Shown here piece by piece: positions 6,776 through 10,182 of a stretch of 10,182 nucleotides of DNA. This DNA comes from Actinomycetes bacterium (lineage in GTDB: Bacteria > Actinomycetota > Actinomycetes > S36-B12 > UBA10799), in assembly GCA_029779995.1 (NCBI GenBank), contig JAKOZM010000543.1, positions 1 through 10,182 of the forward strand. Direction: 5' to 3'. Each line of letters starts with the position of its first letter. Within the stretch, counting starts at the first letter, position 1. The notes below the pieces were generated by a model, which searched no databases, was not told the DNA's origin, and saw nothing but the letters and a program-made list of their open reading frames with translations. The translations under genes were made by a program, and so were the position numbers.

Positions 6776-8287
6776 ATGCCCGACAAGCGCCGACTCGACG
6801 AGTCAGCGGAATGGACTGGCCACTGGTGGCTGCCGGAAGAACCCGACAGGGTCATCCCCGGCGTTCTTCGTTACGACCCCAAGGCCGGACTACTCCTCGA
6901 CCTCATCGGCGGATTTGAGGACCGCATCCTTCAGCAGGTGCGGCCTGGACTTGTCGTAGACCAAGGCGTGCGGACTTGGCCCATGATCGTGGGCGTCGCC
7001 GACAACAAGGAGGTAACGCTGCTCGACTGCTGGCCCGGTCCTACCAAGTCGTACGGTATGCGCCTCGCGGGACCGCACAAACAGATCATCGGGGCCATAA
7101 CCGGATTGATCGGGGTTCACTTGAGCGACGTCGAGGATGCAATCTTCACGCAACTGCGGGTATCGGTCGAAGACCTTGGTCGGTGGTCCAACTCATCCGT
7201 GTTCGACGGTGCCATTGGTCTGAAGGACAACGCAATCGACGGCACCGGCAACATCAGCGCCAGCCCAGTCGATGAGCCAACTGTCCTCGTCGATGGAATC
7301 AAGATCACGCTTGCGCACGAGCACACCCTGCCGCGCTTCGACCAACGTCGCGGCGAGACCGTCGCCAGAATGCGCGACACCGCGTTCGTCCGATTCGAGC
7401 CGGAGTCCCCCTACACGCTGAGTACAGCTCGTGATCATGCGCAGGCCATCCAGGATCTGGTTTCCCTCGCGACCCATCGAGGCAGCGGACTTCTCTGGAT
7501 GCAGCTACGCCTCGCTTCAAGGACCAGCAACACCAGAGGCGAACACCCGCAGGTCCCTCGAGATGTGTCGGTCTACACGGACAGCACCGTGCTAGGTGAC
7601 GCGGACGCCAAGGCGGTGGACCACCACAATGTGCTCTTCACGTGCGCTCACGTTCCGTTCGCCGATGCTGTGAGTCGTTGGTGGGCGACGCGACAGCAAC
7701 TGCGGTCGGCGGTGAACATGGTGCTCGGTCTGAGGTACGCGCCCGCCCGCTACCTCGAGAGCAATCTCCTGACCGCTGTCGGAGCGGCTGAGGTGCTGCA
7801 CCGTGCCATGGGGATAGATACGGAGCGCATCCCGCGCGCAGATTTCAAGGCCTTGCGCGCGGCACTTGTGGCCTGCGCGCCCGATGACCAGAAGACGTGG
7901 GTCAAGGAGGCAATCAGGAACGACCTCACACTGAGGGAGCGACTGAGGCACCTCGCAGCACGGCCTGGCTCGGAGGCGATGGAGCGATTAGTCCCAGATG
8001 TGGAGGAGTGGGCCCGGCTGGCGACCCACTCTCGCAACGAACTGGCACATACCGGGAGGACAACGCGGCACTCCGTCGACGAACTGGTAGCCGTAGTCAG
8101 GGTGACCACAGCTATCGTCACAATGAACCTTCTTCACGAGCTCGGCGTCCCTGAGGCTCGACAACTCGAGGTGGTCCGCGACAACCCCGAACTTCGGCAA
8201 ACGGCGAAGCTTGCTGCGGTGCATCTCACGCAGACCCCGTCGCAGTTGCAGCCGAGCCACCGATCCCGCCGTGTCCTCAGAAGCTGA
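6776..8287 (+). CDS. apeA: ApeA-like HEPN protein, anti-phage defence
   Basis: This 503-residue protein has the two-part build of ApeA. The N-terminus (residues 13-46: W13, GHWWLP at 15-20, then a G-x-L-x-Y and G-x-L-L-D-L-I-G-G pattern) matches the ApeA N-terminal domain, and the C-terminal helical domain carries the HEPN catalytic motif R-x4-H as RNELAH at R420-H425. ApeA has been reported as a single-gene anti-phage system of the abortive-infection type, and HEPN domains are typically metal-independent RNases; the target here is unknown. The middle part (about 150-400) is probably the sensing region. The length is normal for the family and there is no disrupted motif. The ATG at 6776 is supported by the GAGGAGG site. 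It follows the 370-residue gene by 59 nt, so the two may be one operon and may work together. The family assignment is from recalled patterns, not a search. Confidence 0.85.
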   Translation: MPDKRRLDESAEWTGHWWLPEEPDRVIPGVLRYDPKAGLLLDLIGGFEDRILQQVRPGLVVDQGVRTWPMIVGVADNKEVTLLDCWPGPTKSYGMRLAGPHKQIIGAITGLIGVHLSDVEDAIFTQLRVSVEDLGRWSNSSVFDGAIGLKDNAIDGTGNISASPVDEPTVLVDGIKITLAHEHTLPRFDQRRGETVARMRDTAFVRFEPESPYTLSTARDHAQAIQDLVSLATHRGSGLLWMQLRLASRTSNTRGEHPQVPRDVSVYTDSTVLGDADAKAVDHHNVLFTCAHVPFADAVSRWWATRQQLRSAVNMVLGLRYAPARYLESNLLTAVGAAEVLHRAMGIDTERIPRADFKALRAALVACAPDDQKTWVKEAIRNDLTLRERLRHLAARPGSEAMERLVPDVEEWARLATHSRNELAHTGRTTRHSVDELVAVVRVTTAIVTMNLLHELGVPEARQLEVVRDNPELRQTAKLAAVHLTQTPSQLQPSHRSRRVLRS

Positions 8288-8533
8288 GCGCTTTCGGTGC
8301 GCACTCATGGGGGCTCTCCGATCGTGGCAGGGCAGGTGGTCCAACTCGAAGCGTCTCCCAACCTCACGCTGATTCGCCAGACCGAATGGCCGAAGGCGTC
8401 CGCCCGGCCACTGGAGTCCGGTCAAACCTCGGCGCTGGGCAGATGCCGGACCCATAGTCCAAGCGCAGCTGGTTCGGAGTGCCCCGTGAACGCCCGAATC
8501 GCTCGCCCTAAGTTCCTGTCCGTGGTGCTGGGG

Positions 8534-8575
8534 AGCTTCGGTTCCAGGATGTCCATGAGCCGCGTTCCCGAAGCT
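8534..8575. repeat. 8-bp inverted repeat upstream of the DRHyd-like gene
   Basis: AGCTTCGG at 8534-8541 and CCGAAGCT at 8568-8575 are perfect inverted copies separated by 26 nt. The right arm overlaps the -35 side of the candidate promoter at 8565-8594. A repeat in this place could be an operator for a dimeric repressor or a paired binding site. It could also be chance. Confidence 0.4.
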
Positions 8576-8594
8576 GGCACTACGCGCCTAGACT
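8565..8594 (+). promoter_or_regulatory. candidate promoter of the DRHyd-like gene
   Basis: TTCCCG at 8565-8570 and TAGACT at 8589-8594 are 18 nt apart. TAGACT fits the actinobacterial TANNNT -10 form, and the start of transcription would fall near 8601, about 22 nt before the GTG at 8623 and just upstream of its AGGGGG ribosome binding site (8613-8618). The -35 is a weak match. This placement would make the DRHyd-like gene its own unit, separate from apeA. Confidence 0.45.
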
Positions 8595-8622
8595 GTGGCC
8601 GTCGAGACAATGAGGGGGAGCG

Positions 8623-9456
8623 GTGTTCAACCTGCTGGTGGGTCTGCCGACCGGTGGAAGCCTTTCGCGGGATCGAGTCTTCGAGGGGACGCAGCCAGAA
8701 GTTCGCGCCCGACTACAGGCCAAGGGAGACGAGCTTAAGGCGCTCATCGACCTGCCAACATTGGCCATGCCGGAACTCCAGCACGACGGCGAACAGGTTG
8801 CACGGGTCGGGACGATCACCAGGATCGCACCGAGTGGCAGGGATTACCTGATCACATTCGAGCCGAATCGCAACATAGGGCCAATCCCGACCACCGAGAT
8901 CCTTGGAATGATCCACAAGCTAGATGTCCCCAATAGGTGGGCCCTAAATCGCAGCTACCTAGCGGTGAAGGACATTGACTTGTACCGCACGCTGCTTGAG
9001 CGCGACGTCGCCGATGGCTTGGTGCGACCGAGTGGGACATACTGGAATTTCCCGGCCATCGTCCCGGACTCGGGTCTTGTGGCGGCCATGATGCCGTTCG
9101 ACGCCACGTTTCAGCCGGTGTACGAGGTGATCATGAAGGCGGCGCACTCGGCGAATATGCGGTGCGAACGCGCCGACACCATCTGGAAGCAGCATGCCAT
9201 CATGGACGACATCTTGTTGCTCTTGTGCACAGCGGGTGTGGTGGTCGTGGACTACTCAAGTCGCAACTCGAACGTCTTCTACGAACTGGGGATCACGCAC
9301 ACCCTCGGTCGTCCGAGTATCCCGATCGCTCAAACAGTTGATGACATACCGTTCGATCTTCAGGGGATTCGTGCCCTGATCTATGACACGACACCGGTTG
9401 GCTTGCAGAAGCTTCAGTCGGGCCTCGCAGAAAGGATTCGGGCGATCACGTCCTGA
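8623..9456 (+). CDS. nucleoside 2-deoxyribosyltransferase-like (DRHyd/TIR-related) protein
   Basis: Residues about 151-275 form a nucleoside 2-deoxyribosyltransferase-like domain: AAMMPFD (154-160), CERADTIW (181-188), IMDDI (193-197), VVVVDYSSRNSNVFYELG (206-223) with the likely catalytic Glu221, and an SIPIAQ-to-PFDLQGIR end. This DRHyd fold is related to TIR and SIR2 domains; in conflict systems such domains are thought to act on nucleotides or NAD-like molecules. The N-terminal 145 residues are a separate domain (RVGTITRI, then LNRSYLAVKDIDLYR) that I recall seeing before TIR-like or DRHyd effectors and that is probably a sensing or assembly module. The GTG at 8623 is chosen because AGGGGG at 8613-8618 precedes it closely and MFNLLVG fits the family start. 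Codon use is the least G/C-biased in the window, a sign of transfer. Defence is the likely role; the substrate is unknown. Confidence 0.8.
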   Translation: MFNLLVGLPTGGSLSRDRVFEGTQPEVRARLQAKGDELKALIDLPTLAMPELQHDGEQVARVGTITRIAPSGRDYLITFEPNRNIGPIPTTEILGMIHKLDVPNRWALNRSYLAVKDIDLYRTLLERDVADGLVRPSGTYWNFPAIVPDSGLVAAMMPFDATFQPVYEVIMKAAHSANMRCERADTIWKQHAIMDDILLLLCTAGVVVVDYSSRNSNVFYELGITHTLGRPSIPIAQTVDDIPFDLQGIRALIYDTTPVGLQKLQSGLAERIRAITS

Positions 9457-9606
9457 GCCGCGCTGTGTAGCGGAACGGCCCGCCAGGATGTTGGAACCAA
9501 CCGAGCCCTCCCGTGGAGCAGCGGGATGTGTGATGCGGGCGCGAACGGATTCATGCACAAGCGACCGTTCGGGGTATGCCTCCTGCAAAGTGCCACGCTC
9601 GCCCTC
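9457..9606 (+). other. non-coding right-end region of the transposon
   Basis: After the DRHyd-like stop there is no supported gene up to the candidate transposon end. This interval would be the subterminal zone where TniA binds. It holds a perfect 7-bp inverted repeat (9542-9571, separate entry). I could not find convincing further copies of the terminal CTGCAC motif, which Tn402-type ends usually have, so the zone is either diverged or shorter than in that family. Confidence 0.45.
9542..9571. repeat. 7-bp inverted repeat with 16-nt loop
   Basis: CGAACGG at 9542-9548 and CCGTTCG at 9565-9571 are perfect inverted copies. As RNA it would form a hairpin 86 nt after the DRHyd-like stop, but there is no following T-run. 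It could be a weak terminator or a paired protein site near the transposon end. Confidence 0.4.
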
Positions 9607-9631
9607 GTGCAGTCTTCGATGCATCTCGACA
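9607..9631 (-). repeat. candidate 25-bp terminal inverted repeat (right end) of the TniABQ transposon
   Basis: Read on the minus strand from 9631 inward, the sequence begins TGTC and ends GAAGACTGCAC after 25 bp. The 25-bp terminal repeat of Tn402/Tn5053, as I remember it, also begins TGTC and ends in GACTGCAC at the same distance, with 15 of 25 positions identical in an ungapped comparison. The middle differs. The place is right: after the cargo, with tniA at the opposite end, and with unrelated insertion-sequence debris immediately outside. If this is the end, the adjacent 5-bp target duplication would be GTCGC at 9632-9636, with its twin outside the window. The partner repeat cannot be seen, so this remains a candidate. 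Confidence 0.45.
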
Positions 9632-9677
9632 GTCGCGTTATGTCTCCACGCCATTCCCTGCCCCGACGTTATGGGGC

Positions 9678-9803
9678 TCATCCCAGTCGAGGGTGTAGAC
9701 GGGGTCTGAACCCGCCGGTCTCGAGCAGGCTGCGGGCGATGTAGTTGGCGAGGTTGCGGAAGCCGAGGGCACTGCCGCGGAGGTGTTCGAGGCGGCCGTT
9801 GAA
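9678..9803 (-). pseudogene. 3' remnant of an ISL3-family transposase gene
   Basis: The minus strand from 9803 to the stop at 9678-9680 encodes 41 residues beginning FNGRLEHLRG and continuing GSALGFRNLANYIARSLLE up to TGGFRPRLHPRLG. This is the conserved C-terminal end of ISL3-family DDE transposases (the N-G-R-x-E-x-L-R ... A-L-G-F-R-N-L pattern). Everything upstream, including the catalytic domain, is missing: within about 15 bases the sequence becomes the end of an IS110-type gene. The few codons before 9803 (IQRR) may still belong to it. The remnant cannot be functional on its own. Confidence 0.78.
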
Positions 9804-9816
9804 TCTCCTCTGTATG

Positions 9817-10182
9817 TCAAGCAGCCGCCGCAGGTGTGATCGTGGCGTTGAGTTGCCTGTAGATCTGACGGGCGAGGTAGCGCTTGAGCGAGCGGCGGAT
9901 CTCGCGCGGGGTGCGCCCCTGCGCGGTGCGCTTGTCGACGTAGGCGCGGGTCTCGGGGTCCATGCGCATGCGGGTGACGACGGCCATGTGCAGGGCGCGG
10001 TTGAGGCGTCGGTCGCCGCCGCGGTTGATGCGGTGTCGAACGGTGTTGCCGGATGAGGCCGGGATGGGGTTGACGCCGGCCAGGCTGGCGAAGGCGGCTT
10101 CGGAGCGGATCCGGCCGGGGTGCGACCACGCAGCGTAGGCGATCGCGGCGGTGACGGGTCCGATGCCCGGCTGGTCCAGCAG
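9817..10182 (-). CDS. IS110-family transposase (DEDD), C-terminal part
   Basis: On the minus strand the frame is open from the window edge and stops at TGA (9817-9819), giving the last 121 residues. The sequence LLDQPGIGPVTAAI, then ASLAGVNPIPASSGN with the SSG serine motif, then RINRGGDRRLNRAL and MAVVTRMRMDPETRAYV is the serine-containing C-terminal transposase domain (Transposase_20) of IS110/IS1111 elements. These enzymes move their element with a bridge RNA encoded in a non-coding flank. The N-terminal RuvC-like DEDD domain lies beyond the right edge of the window. Only a few bases separate the stop from the ISL3 remnant, so the end of the element must be very close to 9805-9816. I cannot tell whether the copy is intact. 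Confidence 0.88.
   Translation of the reverse strand: MLDQPGIGPVTAAIAYAAWSHPGRIRSEAAFASLAGVNPIPASSGNTVRHRINRGGDRRLNRALHMAVVTRMRMDPETRAYVDKRTAQGRTPREIRRSLKRYLARQIYRQLNATITPAAAA

Larger units (their letters stand above)
8288..8622 (+). other. 335-nt gene-free stretch between apeA and the DRHyd-like gene
   Basis: No reading frame here has convincing protein features: frames open on both strands are low-complexity or overlap the next gene in the wrong phase. A weak hairpin (GAGCGC paired with GCG and CTC across a two-base bulge, 8286-8306) just at the apeA stop could help end transcription but has no T-run. The right-hand part, 8534-8622, holds an inverted repeat, a candidate promoter and a ribosome binding site for the next gene. 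I saw no tRNA or recognisable riboswitch. Confidence 0.6.
1..9631 (+). mobile_element. Tn5053/Tn402-like (Tn7-superfamily) transposon, partial, with defence cargo
   Basis: The order tniA-tniB-tniQ at the left, cargo in the middle and a Tn402-like terminal repeat at the right matches the layout of TniABQ transposons, where tniA sits next to one end and cargo fills the rest. Seen directly: the Mu-type transposase C-terminus, an AAA+ ATPase, two TniQ proteins and defence-type cargo, all on the plus strand. The left end is outside the window, so the element boundary at 1 is only the window edge. The right boundary at 9631 rests on the 25-bp candidate repeat at 9607-9631. No tniR-type resolvase gene and no res-like site were found, unlike classical Tn5053. 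The presence of a TniABQ element is secure; its exact right limit is inferred. Confidence 0.7.

Noticed and set aside
8286..8306. A hairpin at the apeA stop as a rho-independent terminator
   Set aside because: The stem is short with a two-base bulge and no T-run follows, so it is not supported as a terminator.
8422..8610. A 62-codon minus-strand frame in the gap before the DRHyd-like gene
   Set aside because: No family resemblance or start signal; it runs antisense through the candidate promoter region.
8297..8851. A 184-codon open frame after apeA
   Set aside because: It has no recognisable pattern, no ribosome binding site, and its last 230 nt lie in the wrong phase of the DRHyd-like gene.
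9457..9816. A bridge-RNA gene of the IS110 element
   Set aside because: There is almost no non-coding sequence between the IS110 stop and the ISL3 remnant; if one exists it should be in the other flank, outside the window.
1..10182. CRISPR array, cas genes, tRNA attachment site or resolvase gene
   Set aside because: I looked for spaced direct repeats, Cas motifs, a tRNA cloverleaf with a T-loop, and a serine or tyrosine recombinase, and found none.

Overview
This window comes from a high-GC actinobacterium. Evidence: strongly G/C third positions, frequent GTG starts, long runs of 4-nt stop/start overlaps, and a gene for a WhiB-like (Wbl) iron-sulfur protein, a family confined to actinobacteria and their mobile elements. 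I cannot name the genus. Most of the window (about 1-9631) reads as the greater part of a Tn7-superfamily transposon of the Tn5053/Tn402 (TniABQ) kind. Its left end and the catalytic part of the transposase lie before the window.

The core, 1-5368, is one tightly packed plus-strand operon: the C-terminal part of a TniA (Mu-type DDE) transposase, the TniB AAA+ ATPase, a TniQ target-selection protein, a 68-residue protein of unknown function, a 104-residue Wbl-like protein with an intact C-x33-C-x2-C-x5-C cluster, and a second, longer TniQ. Every junction is an overlap of 1 or 4 nt, so the six products are probably made together by coupled translation. Two different TniQ proteins with an iron-sulfur regulator-like protein between them is the most unusual arrangement here. 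Near residue 363 of the second TniQ there is also a near-perfect ribosome binding site followed by an in-frame ATG, so a separate C-terminal product is possible.

The cargo, about 5369-9606, is visibly less G/C-rich and looks like a small defence island. It holds a 56-residue zinc-ribbon protein, probably from a leaderless mRNA; a 370-residue protein I do not recognise, with a HEPN-like N-x-x-K-H-G motif; an ApeA-type HEPN protein (anti-phage RNase family); and, after a 335-nt gap with its own candidate promoter, a nucleoside 2-deoxyribosyltransferase-like (DRHyd/TIR-related) protein with the NVFYELG catalytic motif. No CRISPR array, cas gene, tRNA or resolvase gene is visible.

At 9607-9631, read from the minus strand, lies a 25-bp sequence that starts TGTC and ends GACTGCAC. 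This resembles, from memory, the 25-bp terminal repeat of Tn402/Tn5053 and is my candidate right end of the transposon. Beyond it the minus strand carries a 3' remnant of an ISL3-family transposase gene and then the 3' part of an IS110-family transposase gene that runs out of the window, so the flank is a stack of insertions.
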